A stretch of DNA of 64,000 bases from CALBGR01 sp964499935 (GTDB lineage: Bacteria; Patescibacteriota; Saccharimonadia; Saccharimonadales; UBA4665). Location of the stretch: assembly GCA_964499935.1 (NCBI GenBank), contig CAZCMS010000001.1, forward strand, positions 434,001-498,000. Direction: 5' to 3'. This document shows, one piece after another, positions 9,057-16,542 of this stretch; position 1 is the first letter of the stretch, and every line of letters begins with the position of its first letter. Under the pieces are notes generated by a model. That model saw only the letters and a list, made by a program, of their open reading frames with translations, did no database searches and was not told the origin of the DNA. Position numbers and translations under genes: made by a program.

Positions 9057-9656
9057 ATGAGTCAAGGTCATGCATCTTTAGAGCAATCCATAGAGTACGT
9101 TAATAAGCATGGTATTAATATACAAAGTGATATTGCCACGCTTGATGCTTGTCCAGAAGACATGATGGTGCTGCTTCGAACTTTAGATGATCGTACGACT
9201 TCTGAGCACTGTACACAGACAGGTGCAGATTATCATTTTTCACAGTTAGATTATTTGACTGATCAAGGACGCAGCAAGTGTGCGAGTCGTTACATCGCGA
9301 CTATTTTAGGAGGTAGGCGAACAGAGTTGGCATATTGGGCTGATGAAGCACCACAAAAGAAACTTACAGTGCACCAGGGGGTTGGAAGGTTAGTCGTAGG
9401 TAGTGCACTTGATGGTGATACAAATACATTTAGGCTAGACCCGGAGGTTACCCCTGAAATCGTTCTTCCTTCGGGGCGTTTCTACACGTTCGTGGCTGAC
9501 ATACGAACACCAAAGCCTCTGGTTGTCTCTGGCTTCTACAAAGAAGAATTCGATTGGGATGATTACGAGAAATGTATAGAGCCTGGACAAGGTGTAGTCG
9601 AGTGCGGAGGTAAGATTATCGAAGTACCTTTTAGCTTTAGCTCTCGTTATGAGTAG
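9057..9656 (+). CDS. Hypothetical protein
   Basis: This 199-residue protein has no signal peptide or membrane helix, and I do not recognise it. The composition is that of a soluble, slightly acidic globular protein. The second half is beta-rich (RLVVGSALDGDTNTFRL; EIVLPSGRFYTFVADIR) with three cysteines in the first half and two near the end. It begins 50 bases after the tRNA-Leu and has no good Shine-Dalgarno site. Its stop lies 65 bases before the stop of the convergent downstream gene. Confidence 0.55.
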   Translation: MSQGHASLEQSIEYVNKHGINIQSDIATLDACPEDMMVLLRTLDDRTTSEHCTQTGADYHFSQLDYLTDQGRSKCASRYIATILGGRRTELAYWADEAPQKKLTVHQGVGRLVVGSALDGDTNTFRLDPEVTPEIVLPSGRFYTFVADIRTPKPLVVSGFYKEEFDWDDYEKCIEPGQGVVECGGKIIEVPFSFSSRYE

Positions 9657-9721
9657 TTATAGTTTAGAACTAAAGTGAGAGCTGATCTCGCGTGTTGCTC
9701 ATTCAATCATATGGACTAGTG

Positions 9722-10318
9722 TTATTTCGTGTCGTCAAACCTAATAGCTTGTAAGCTCGCAAGTGTGCCAGGTAGTTGTTCGGGAGTGTCGCAGTATCCC
9801 ATGACTTTTATGTATCCCTTTGAAAGTTGTACGAAGCCAAATTCTTGGCCACCTTTTACTTTTTCTGCACCCTCGGGGGTTGTGACCGATGATTGTTTTA
9901 GCTCATATTGTTGCGGTGTAGAATTTATTGATAATTCAAGTGTCTGGGAGCCAAGTGGGGTAACAGTATATCCATTACCTGATTGTGTAAGGTCGGCGTT
10001 GATCTTGTTAATCTCGGTATCTACATCGACTGTACCTTTTTTATACTCAGCAGACACGAAGCATGCATGGGTTTGATCCTTGTCGAAGACAGCCATCGAA
10101 GTACGGTTAGTCGCGCCTTGCCACCACCCTGGCGCTTTGTTGGCATCAAATGAAAAGAGGGGTTGTCTGGACACACTCGTGTCTGACTTTGATGCCGAAG
10201 AGGCTGTTGTGTGATTGCGATAAATTATAGTTGATATAAACGCAGCTACTACAATAGCAGCAACAGATAGTATTACTAGAGAACGATTTATTTTGAGTTG
10301 ATGTTGTTTATGTTTCAT
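9722..10318 (-). CDS. Membrane-anchored extracellular hypothetical protein
   Basis: This 198-residue protein has a basic N-terminus (MKHKQHQLKINR) and one hydrophobic helix (SLVILSVAAIVVAAFISTIIY), followed by a Ser/Thr-rich linker and a globular domain facing outside. There is no lipobox. The domain contains two cysteines, one in HACFVSAEY and one in VMGYCDTPEQ, which could form a disulfide. I do not recognise the family. It is one of several single-anchor extracellular proteins in this window. Confidence 0.6.
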   Translation of the reverse strand: MKHKQHQLKINRSLVILSVAAIVVAAFISTIIYRNHTTASSASKSDTSVSRQPLFSFDANKAPGWWQGATNRTSMAVFDKDQTHACFVSAEYKKGTVDVDTEINKINADLTQSGNGYTVTPLGSQTLELSINSTPQQYELKQSSVTTPEGAEKVKGGQEFGFVQLSKGYIKVMGYCDTPEQLPGTLASLQAIRFDDTK

Positions 10319-10375
10319 ATTGTGACAATATCATATATAACGACAAAAGTTCTTAAATGTTGGTTAATGGTTGAG

Positions 10376-10466
10376 CGGATGGTACGGTTTATTCGGGAGA
10401 GAGTCAGCCAGAGGCTAGCGCATTATCCGTACTATAACGTACCATCCGACTCGAGGGATTCTCGAG
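10376..10466. repeat. Inverted-repeat structure beside the transferred gene
   Basis: An 11-bp perfect inverted repeat, cggatggtacg at 10376-10386 and cgtaccatccg at 10438-10448, encloses 51 bases. Part of the left arm (GTACGG, 10382-10387) can pair instead with CCGTAC at 10427-10432, so two mutually exclusive folds are possible. A second hairpin, CTCGAG-GGATT-CTCGAG, lies at 10450-10466 and is followed by ATTTTAT. It is 48-138 bp downstream of the GC-rich secreted-peptide gene and could be its terminator/3' structure or a boundary of the transferred segment. Confidence 0.5.
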
Positions 10467-10513
10467 ATTTTATCTAGTTACGGCCTAGACTGCCACATCA
10501 CCCGATCCTTGGG

Positions 10514-10789
10514 CTAAGGAACGTCCGAACCCCAGGACTGACAGCTGGTGTAGTACAGCTGATGGGGCTTGCCACTCATACCACTGCGCTTCCAGTGACA
10601 CTGGATGATGATGCCGGGAACGAAGGCGCCGTTGACCTGGTAGCACCAGCCTCCATTCGGATTGCAGTAGAAACGGTTCGGAACCGTCGCAGCACTTGCC
10701 GGGCCAGCGGTGGCAGCAGCCATGCCTCCGCCGAGCAGAAGAGAAAGGGCAACCGCGGTTGCGCTCCTCTTCAGGGTATTCCTGAACAT
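10514..10789 (-). CDS. Small secreted four-cysteine protein, probably horizontally acquired
   Basis: This is a 91-residue protein with a classical signal peptide: basic start MFRNTLKRS, hydrophobic AVALSLLLGGGMAAATAG and cleavage site ASA-ATV around residue 33. The mature part is ~58 residues with four cysteines (YCN, WCY, QCH, SCQ) and many aromatic residues, suggesting two disulfides. I chose the ATG at 10789 because AAGGAG lies at a proper distance (10795-10800); the longer in-frame start at 10948 has no such support. GC is about 60% over 10501-10800 by my count, far above the surroundings, and codon use is GC-ending as in Actinobacteria. Function is unknown; a secreted effector, bacteriocin-like peptide or inhibitor are all possible. 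Confidence 0.75.
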   Translation of the reverse strand: MFRNTLKRSATAVALSLLLGGGMAAATAGPASAATVPNRFYCNPNGGWCYQVNGAFVPGIIIQCHWKRSGMSGKPHQLYYTSCQSWGSDVP

Positions 10790-10806
10790 CAGGACTCCTT
10801 GTGTTC

Positions 10807-10827
10807 GAGTGGCTAAACGCCTCTCGG
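10807..10827 (-). promoter_or_regulatory. Hairpin in the 5' leader of the secreted four-cysteine gene
   Basis: CGAG-t-GGC, TAAAC, GCC-t-CTCG forms a seven-pair stem with one T-T mismatch, ending six bases upstream of the AAGGAG site of the minus-strand gene. It does not mask the site itself. It shares the high GC of the gene and probably moved with it. A regulatory role is a guess. Confidence 0.35.
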
Positions 10828-10829
10828 AT

Positions 10830-11136
10830 GGATAGGAAACAACACTCGTGCAATATTTATATACGCTTGATCCCCTTAGGAATATGTCGGCGCTATTGCA
10901 GAGCGACTTCATTGTATGACTTTTAAAATAATAAGTCCTTAACCTCATTTAAGAATTGACCAAAATTTATATAAATAGTGCCAAATGCAAAGTATGAAGC
11001 TAAATTTTCTTTAATTAATAAAATTACACAGTTTGGATATTGACTTGAGTGATTTTTGCTAAGTTTTCGTTTATTAGGTAAATGTTTATGCTATGATTAT
11101 TACCATAAGATATTAGCTTAGGGGAAGAATCGGGTA
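10830..11136. other. AT-rich spacer
   Basis: About 300 bases without a supported gene separate the divergent secreted-peptide gene and the FAD oxidase gene. GC drops sharply at about 10850, marking one edge of the foreign-looking segment. A possible -10 for the plus-strand oxidase is TATGAT at 11092-11097, without a convincing -35 partner. I see no RNA gene or repeat in it. Confidence 0.5.
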
Positions 11137-12771
11137 ATGAGTAAAGTTGCACATTATTTGCAAGAGCATGTACAGGGCGAAGTGATGACGGCTGCTGATG
11201 CGCGTAAGTATTTTTCTACAGATGGAAGTATTTTTAGTGTAACGCCGAGTGTCGTGGTGTATCCTCGTGCCGAAAGTGATGTTCGCAAGGTAGCGCGCTT
11301 TACGTGGCAGCTCGCAGAGCGTGGTCGCGCCATACCAATTACTGCTCGTGGTGCAGGAACCGATCAGTCGGGCGGAGCGCTTGGTAGTGGTATTATGCTG
11401 GTGTTTCCTGCGCATTTACACAGAATTATAGAGTTTGATGGCAAGAGTGGCACTGTAGTAGTTGAGCCAGGGATAAATTACGGTAAATTACAGCAGACTC
11501 TCCTGACGCACGATAGGTATTTGCCACCATTCCCGGCCTCTATAGAATACTCAACCATTGGTGGTGCTATCGGTAATAACGCTGGTGGTGAAAGAAGCCT
11601 CAAATACGGCACTACTGTAGATTACGTCAATAGCTTAAGGGTTGTGTTGGCAAATGGTGAAGTTATAGAAACGCGACGGCTTAGTAAACGTGAGCTTGGT
11701 AAAAAGTTAGGTCTTTCAACGCTTGAGGGCGAAATTTATCGCTCGCTCGATAAGCTCATAGAAGAAAATCATAAACTACTCGATAACCTTAAGTTGCAGA
11801 CAACCAAAAACGCTGCAGGGTACGCGTTGGCGGACGTTAAGCTTGCTGATGGTTCATTTGATCTTACTCCGCTTATCGTTGGTTCGCAGGGCACGTTGGG
11901 TATTGTGACGCAAGCTACCCTACAAACCGAAGACCACACTCCAACAAGTACATTAGTGTTGGCATTCTTCAGTGATTTACAGCATGCAACCAAGGCAATT
12001 GATGAAATACGTAAAATGCCAGATCTTCCTGCAGCTATAGAAATGGTTGATGGAAATCTGCTAAAAACTGTCGATACGATTAATCCTAATTTACTCAAGG
12101 GTGCTATTGATAAGCCGTTCCCTAAGATAGCGCTATTAATTGAATTCGACGAAAATGAGCGCCAACAAAAAAAGCTTACCAAGAAGACATTAAAAATACT
12201 TGATAAGTACGCATCTGATATAGAGGTAGAGCTCGATCCGCTCAAGCAAGATCAGTTATGGCGTATCCGACACGCTTCTGCTGCTGTTGTGGCGCACAGT
12301 CAGGGTTCTAAAAAGGCACTTCCTGTTATTGACGATGGTATTGTTCCGCCTGAAAAACTCCATGAGTACATGACGGCTCTATATGCATTGTTTAAGAAAT
12401 ACAATCTTCCTGTTGCCATATGGGGCCATGCCGGTGATGCAAATATACATATGCAGCCTTTCTTGGATCTAGGGCAAGTTGGTGACCGACAAATAGTGAT
12501 GAAGCTGATGGATGAATATTATAATTTAATTATCTCTCTAGGCGGAAGCACAAGTGGTCAACAGAATGATGGTCGTTTACGAGCGCCGTATCTAGAGAAG
12601 CTTTACGGTGCTGAAGTATATCAACTCTTCCAGGAAGTGAAAAAAATATTCGATCCACACGGTATTTTGAACCCTGGTGTTAAGATTGGTGTGTCGCTTG
12701 CAGACATGAAGTCCCAGATGCGCACCAACTATTCGATGGAGCATTTGTACGATCATTTGCCACGTTCGTAG
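11137..12771 (+). CDS. FAD-linked oxidase, D-lactate/glycolate dehydrogenase type
   Basis: This 544-residue flavoprotein has an N-terminal PCMH-type FAD-binding domain (VVYPRAESDVRKVARF, TARGAGTDQSGGALG, VVEPGINYGKL, STIGGAIGNNAGGERSLKYGTTVDYV) and a C-terminal FAD-oxidase domain with GHAGDANIHMQPF and FDPHGILNPGVKIG. This is the layout of GlcD, Dld-type D-lactate dehydrogenases and 2-hydroxyacid oxidases. No GlcF-type iron-sulfur subunit lies nearby and no cysteine cluster is present, so the electron acceptor is unknown. In a fermentative epibiont it could recycle D-lactate or a host 2-hydroxyacid. The substrate cannot be read from the sequence. Confidence 0.85.
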   Translation: MSKVAHYLQEHVQGEVMTAADARKYFSTDGSIFSVTPSVVVYPRAESDVRKVARFTWQLAERGRAIPITARGAGTDQSGGALGSGIMLVFPAHLHRIIEFDGKSGTVVVEPGINYGKLQQTLLTHDRYLPPFPASIEYSTIGGAIGNNAGGERSLKYGTTVDYVNSLRVVLANGEVIETRRLSKRELGKKLGLSTLEGEIYRSLDKLIEENHKLLDNLKLQTTKNAAGYALADVKLADGSFDLTPLIVGSQGTLGIVTQATLQTEDHTPTSTLVLAFFSDLQHATKAIDEIRKMPDLPAAIEMVDGNLLKTVDTINPNLLKGAIDKPFPKIALLIEFDENERQQKKLTKKTLKILDKYASDIEVELDPLKQDQLWRIRHASAAVVAHSQGSKKALPVIDDGIVPPEKLHEYMTALYALFKKYNLPVAIWGHAGDANIHMQPFLDLGQVGDRQIVMKLMDEYYNLIISLGGSTSGQQNDGRLRAPYLEKLYGAEVYQLFQEVKKIFDPHGILNPGVKIGVSLADMKSQMRTNYSMEHLYDHLPRS

Positions 12772-12831
12772 TTTGTGCACTTGAATTTTACAGGGAAAAT
12801 CGGTAAAATATCGTAGTTATATGCTCTACCT

Positions 12832-12882
12832 GCGGACGTGGCGGGTCTGTATGAAATACAGCAAAAGAAATAGTAGACGCGC
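12832..12882 (+). pseudogene. Decayed tRNA-Leu 5' fragment
   Basis: The 13 bases gcggacgtggcgg at 12832-12844 are identical to the first 13 bases of the intact tRNA-Leu at 12941. GTAGACGCGC at 12873-12882 matches its D-arm exit (12959-12968). Between them a 28-base stretch containing a CTGTAT-GAA-ATACAG hairpin replaces the five D-loop bases AATTG. The rest of the tRNA is not recognisable. CTCTACC and GGTAGAG flank the region (about 12824-12830 and 12915-12921), so the locus may still fold as an RNA. It is probably a broken tandem copy. Confidence 0.55.
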
Positions 12883-12940
12883 GTCGTCGGCTTATGTGAT
12901 AGCAGTTCGCTGTCGGTAGAGACGAAATTAACAACTATAT

Positions 12941-13027
12941 GCGGACGTGGCGGAATTGGTAGACGCGCTAGCTTGAGGGGCTAGTGGGGGCAACCCTGTG
13001 GAAGTTCAAGTCTTCTCGTCCGCACCA
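12941..13027 (+). tRNA. tRNA-Leu(GAG)
   Basis: This 87-nt class II tRNA has perfectly paired acceptor arms GCGGACG and CGTCCGC, an anticodon arm CTAGC-TTGAGGG-GCTAG reading GAG, a long variable arm TGGGGGCAACCCTG and an encoded CCA. It is a second leucine tRNA, with the same D arm as the one at 8921. Confidence 0.96.
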
Positions 13028-13040
13028 ATGTAATATGATC

Positions 13041-13064
13041 AGAGACCGTTCGAGTCTCTTTTTT
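13041..13064 (+). terminator. Intrinsic terminator of tRNA-Leu(GAG)
   Basis: The stem AGAGAC / GTCTCT with a seven-base loop is followed directly by a run of six T. It lies 14 bases after the tRNA CCA end. Confidence 0.8.
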
Positions 13065-13121
13065 ATTGTTTGTTGCTATGATGCGCGCAGAGTGCCAATT
13101 CGACTGTGTATACTGAAAGAT

Positions 13122-13727
13122 ATGAAAACAGTCGTTATCTATGGTGGTATGTTTAATCCGCCTACAATAGCTCATCAGAAGATTTTGCAAGCAGCTATTG
13201 ATTGGGCTTGTCTGCACGGAGATGATGCAGAAGTGTGGCTATTGCCAAGCGGTGAAAATAACAAAAAGAAAACAGGGATTCCGCGCTCAAAGAGGCTGTC
13301 ATACTGCGAAGCGCTGGTGGCTAGCGTTGAATCTCGAAATTTGGTCGTGTCGATCGAGTTATTTGAGTTTAATAGTAGCGAATACACCGACAAAATTGCC
13401 ACAGTTAAAGCATTTTCTTCGAAGTATCCTGACGTGCAATTTTGGTGGCTCTATGGAGCTGACTCAATCATGACTATTGATAACTGGGGAGGCAGTTGGT
13501 TAAAGCAGAATACTAAGATGCTAATTGCCCCTAGAGATGGAGCGAGCAGCATCGAAATTCCTACGCGATCAGAGATATTAGACATCGATACATTGGGCTG
13601 TCTGAGTTCAACAGCAGTTCGAGAGCTAATTGAGCATGGAGGGTCTTATGAACTGCACGTACCGACGTTGGTGGTGCCACTCATTGATCGTGAGGAGGTG
13701 TGTGTCAAAGATGAGAAGATAGCGTGA
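13122..13727 (+). CDS. nadD: Nicotinate-nucleotide adenylyltransferase
   Basis: NadD joins nicotinate mononucleotide and ATP to make deamido-NAD+, the key step shared by de novo and salvage NAD synthesis. Seen: the nucleotidyltransferase motif GGMFNPPTIAH at the N-terminus (a variant of GGTFNPPHxGH) and LSSTAVRELI near the C-terminus (the ISSTxxR motif), in 201 residues, the normal length. I chose the ATG at 13122 over an upstream in-frame ATG that overlaps the tRNA, because TATACT at 13109-13114 ends seven bases before it, predicting a leaderless mRNA. It is a rare biosynthetic gene in a reduced genome. Confidence 0.88.
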   Translation: MKTVVIYGGMFNPPTIAHQKILQAAIDWACLHGDDAEVWLLPSGENNKKKTGIPRSKRLSYCEALVASVESRNLVVSIELFEFNSSEYTDKIATVKAFSSKYPDVQFWWLYGADSIMTIDNWGGSWLKQNTKMLIAPRDGASSIEIPTRSEILDIDTLGCLSSTAVRELIEHGGSYELHVPTLVVPLIDREEVCVKDEKIA

Positions 13728-13812
13728 CTAACCTTGTGGAGTATAGATAATAACTGTAATTAATGATCTGACACAACATGCTACTATATGGGTATGAATA
13801 GGAGATAGTATC

Positions 13813-14280
13813 ATGGTGACACCTGAAGATCAGTTTGAGTCCCCAATTCTCAGCGACGAACAGATTAAGAAATTTTTCCAGCGAATGCAAGCACGAGATC
13901 CTAGTCGTGTCGAAAAACGACAGCAGGTTGCAACGAGAGAGTACGGGGCATGGTTGGTGAAGTTCGCTTCAGAACATGACTTCGTCGCTGAAAGCGGTTA
14001 TGGAGTAGGCGAGTATGAAGGGGCGGACTCGGAACGAGTTGAGCTTGTTCTAGATTTTATAGAATTAACGTTTAGTCATCTCCAGAAGAGAGGTGAAAAT
14101 ACACGAAAACCAGATGCGCCATTCCCGACTCATGAAGCCGAAGTTGTGATCGATGATATGGTTCTAGTAGCGGGACGAATGCGTGGTCAAGGAATAAGGT
14201 ACTATTTGCGCGAGCTGCAGGAACAAGCTGAATTTGAGCGTCCACAAATTGCGCTGGAAGAGCTTGTTGCTGCAGGATAG
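13813..14280 (+). CDS. Hypothetical protein
   Basis: This 155-residue soluble, acidic, mostly helical protein has no signal peptide, membrane helix or cysteine. I do not recognise a family. A purine-rich AGGAGAT at 13799-13805 gives a usable ribosome-binding site for the ATG at 13813, and a weak TATATG -10 lies further upstream. It is probably a single-gene unit between nadD and the kinase gene. Confidence 0.6.
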   Translation: MVTPEDQFESPILSDEQIKKFFQRMQARDPSRVEKRQQVATREYGAWLVKFASEHDFVAESGYGVGEYEGADSERVELVLDFIELTFSHLQKRGENTRKPDAPFPTHEAEVVIDDMVLVAGRMRGQGIRYYLRELQEQAEFERPQIALEELVAAG

Positions 14281-14561
14281 TTTAGTAATCTTAGTAATTT
14301 CTTGTATCTATGTGGAGGGGTTATTGGAGATGATCCTAGTAAAGTTTTTTATTTAAGAAAAAATTAAGTGATATATCTCGCATGATAAAATTTAAGAAGT
14401 AAATTACGTTGTAAAAAACCTTACATACTGTTGAAATGGAGTATACATAAGCATATAGTAGTAGATAAGTGTTAAATAATTAACACAAATGAGATACGAA
14501 ATAGTCTTTATTGACAATAACAGAAATATTTGTTATAATATAAACATAAAGAATAGATGAT
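14281..14561. other. AT-rich spacer with kinase promoter and palindrome
   Basis: This 281-base spacer holds no gene. It contains a palindrome GTGTTAA-ATAA-TTAACAC at 14469-14486, 24 bases upstream of the -35 box of the kinase promoter, the usual place for an activator or repressor site. The rest is featureless AT-rich sequence. Confidence 0.5.
14511..14539 (+). promoter_or_regulatory. Consensus sigma-70 promoter of the Ser/Thr kinase gene
   Basis: TTGACA (14511-14516), a 17-base spacer and TATAAT (14534-14539) match the consensus perfectly. The ATG lies 22 bases downstream of the -10 box, giving a short leader without an obvious Shine-Dalgarno site. Confidence 0.8.
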
Positions 14562-15746
14562 ATGGCAACGCAACAGTTCGAAGGACAAGTTGAGACCGAT
14601 CCCCAAGACCTCTTACCAGAAGGTGTAGAGGTGGAGGGCTACCGCGTTACCGGCGAACCACTTACATCTTCTGATCTCTCTATCGTAGTACCTGCAATTA
14701 ACACCGATAACCTTGAGCTAGTAGCATTAAAGATGTCTCGTGGTGGCATTGTTAATGGGGTTGACACTGACGAAAGAATTAACCATGAAATGAAGGTGCA
14801 TAAGGCATTTTCTGATCATCCTGCCGTAGTGACTGTTGATGGTTTTGGTACGTGGCGTGAACGACCGTTTTTGGCGACCAGATATCAGGATCTGGGGAGT
14901 CTCCGTAGTCGCATGGCAGACACGACAACTGATATACACGATAAGACCACTGTACAGATATCTGCTGCTATCGAAAAGGTCGAGCAAAGAATAGGGCAGC
15001 TTCCTGCAGGTTCCGAAGATGCAATCGATGTTCCGTTACTTACAGAGATGGTCGAAGATATTAAGGCTGAGGTCGTTCCTGAGCTGCGACACGTAGCAGA
15101 AGCCGAAGAAGCGGTTGATATTGTGGTTGAGGCAGCATTGGATCTCGGACACGATGTCAGCCCCGATGATGAGTTGGCGATGCACGCTACTAAGCAACTA
15201 CTTGAAGAGGCAAAAGTTACAAGGCCTGAACCAGAGTTTGATCTTAACGCTCAAGACACAAAAGATACCTTAAAGATTATTGGGCACGTCAGTGGAGCAC
15301 TGGCAGTTATGCATGCACAGGGTATTGTGCACCGTGACGTCAAGCCACACAACATACTTGTTGGAAATGGTCCGAAAGGACGACTGAATGACTTCGGTAT
15401 TGCTATGTATGCAGGTCAAGAAGGAATAGAGCTTGATCATATGGTATCTGGCACACGTGGCTACATGCCAGTTGAGGCTTATACGGGTATAGTGCGTACT
15501 CAAGGAGATGTAGCTGCACTTGCGATAACTGCGTATGAAGTACTGGCTGGAGAGAAGCCATTCCGGGTTGATACAAGCAAGGATCCAAGAGAAGATTTGA
15601 AAGTAATTCTTGATACACGACCTATACCGCTCGGTGTACGCAATAAGTATGTTCCGCATGAAGTAAGTCGATTGGTGATGAGTACATTAGTCGGTGAAAA
15701 TGAGCCAACCGCAGAGAATATAGCAGATGTGCTCTCAAAGGTATAA
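14562..15746 (+). CDS. Serine/threonine protein kinase with a large inter-lobe insertion
   Basis: This is a eukaryotic-like (Hanks-type) kinase of 394 residues. Catalytic residues are present: ATP-binding Lys57 in VALKM, catalytic loop HRDVKPHN from His257, DFG at Asp277, the activation segment end GTRGYMPVEAYTG and DVAALAITAYEVLAGEKPF. The glycine-rich loop is poorly formed. Between the hinge (around residue 125) and the HRD helix (around 225) sits an acidic, helical insertion of about 95 residues, not found in PknB-type kinases. No transmembrane or PASTA sensor domain follows the kinase domain, so it is cytoplasmic. A consensus promoter drives it. Its substrates are unknown. Confidence 0.85.
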   Translation: MATQQFEGQVETDPQDLLPEGVEVEGYRVTGEPLTSSDLSIVVPAINTDNLELVALKMSRGGIVNGVDTDERINHEMKVHKAFSDHPAVVTVDGFGTWRERPFLATRYQDLGSLRSRMADTTTDIHDKTTVQISAAIEKVEQRIGQLPAGSEDAIDVPLLTEMVEDIKAEVVPELRHVAEAEEAVDIVVEAALDLGHDVSPDDELAMHATKQLLEEAKVTRPEPEFDLNAQDTKDTLKIIGHVSGALAVMHAQGIVHRDVKPHNILVGNGPKGRLNDFGIAMYAGQEGIELDHMVSGTRGYMPVEAYTGIVRTQGDVAALAITAYEVLAGEKPFRVDTSKDPREDLKVILDTRPIPLGVRNKYVPHEVSRLVMSTLVGENEPTAENIADVLSKV

Positions 15747-15799
15747 TTAGATTGAAAAATGATAATCGATCTGTTATTATAGCCAGGTCGTTATTGTAT

Positions 15800-15876
15800 G
15801 GGTGATTAGCTCAGTTGGCTAGAGCACCTCGTTTACACCGAGGGGGTCGGGGGTTCGAATCCCTCATCACCCACCA
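15800..15876 (+). tRNA. tRNA-Val(TAC)
   Basis: This 77-nt tRNA has acceptor arms GGGTGAT and ATCACCC, an anticodon arm CCTCG-TTTACAC-CGAGG reading TAC, a T arm GGGGGTTCGAATCCC and an encoded CCA. Confidence 0.97.
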
Positions 15877-15883
15877 TAAAAAG

Positions 15884-15910
15884 AGTCTTACTGAAAAGTA
15901 GGGCTTTTTT
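15884..15910 (+). terminator. Intrinsic terminator after tRNA-Val
   Basis: AGTCTTACT and AGTAGGGCT form a nine-pair stem (with G-U pairs) around a GAAA tetraloop, followed by six T. It starts eight bases after the tRNA end. Confidence 0.8.
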
Positions 15911-15951
15911 ATTTTTTAAGATATGCTTGAATTCGATGGGTGCGCGAGCTT

Positions 15952-16458
15952 TTAGCGTTCTATGGCGTCAATAGCGTGCCCAAGATGAAATGGCACGAAG
16001 CCTTTGCCTAGGGTAAGGTGAGTATCGGAGGTTTCAAAGCTGTCTGGCGGAGTGTTCTCGACACCTATTTCGAGAGGTAGACTACCCAGATCGTACGGAG
16101 ATAAAGGAACAGGTTCTGTGTAGAGTGACGCCCCTCTTGACTGTAGAATTTCCTGGCCAACCCCTGGGTCAATAAACACGATGCATCGCATAACTGGCTG
16201 TATTCTCTCTATCCCAGAAACAGTTTCTTTGATTCGTAGGCTTGCTTGGTCGGGCGTTACAAAATAAGTTGATCCACGATCGGTGGTAAACACACGAGGA
16301 AACGTGTCTCGGTCGTCTCTTAATCTATCGACAAAAAGGTCAACCTGCTTATCTGCAGAAGGAAAGTCGTAAGAATTTGCGGAAATAACCTTCTCTCCTT
16401 CGGTGCGCACTTGCTGCGCTCTCGAAAATCCAGATTGTTCACCACGTGAAGTTATCAT
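15952..16458 (-). CDS. Hypothetical protein
   Basis: This 168-residue protein has no signal, membrane helix or recognised motif. It appears to be a soluble alpha/beta protein, with one cysteine in MRCIVFIDPGVG. On the minus strand TATAAT (plus coordinates 16465-16470) ends six bases before the ATG, so the mRNA is probably leaderless, which supports both the gene and its start. Confidence 0.6.
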   Translation of the reverse strand: MITSRGEQSGFSRAQQVRTEGEKVISANSYDFPSADKQVDLFVDRLRDDRDTFPRVFTTDRGSTYFVTPDQASLRIKETVSGIERIQPVMRCIVFIDPGVGQEILQSRGASLYTEPVPLSPYDLGSLPLEIGVENTPPDSFETSDTHLTLGKGFVPFHLGHAIDAIER

Positions 16459-16542
16459 CTTTATATTATATCACATAACATAGTAAATGTCCATAAGTTG
16501 TGAGTACCATAAGTCAACGGCGAAATAATTCTAAAGTTAGAG

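Noticed and set aside
10485..10853. Overlapping minus-strand frame with many His/Arg/Ser residues
   Set aside because: It lacks a signal peptide and coding character; the overlapping frame at 10514-10789 has the ribosome-binding site, signal peptide and conserved-looking cysteines.
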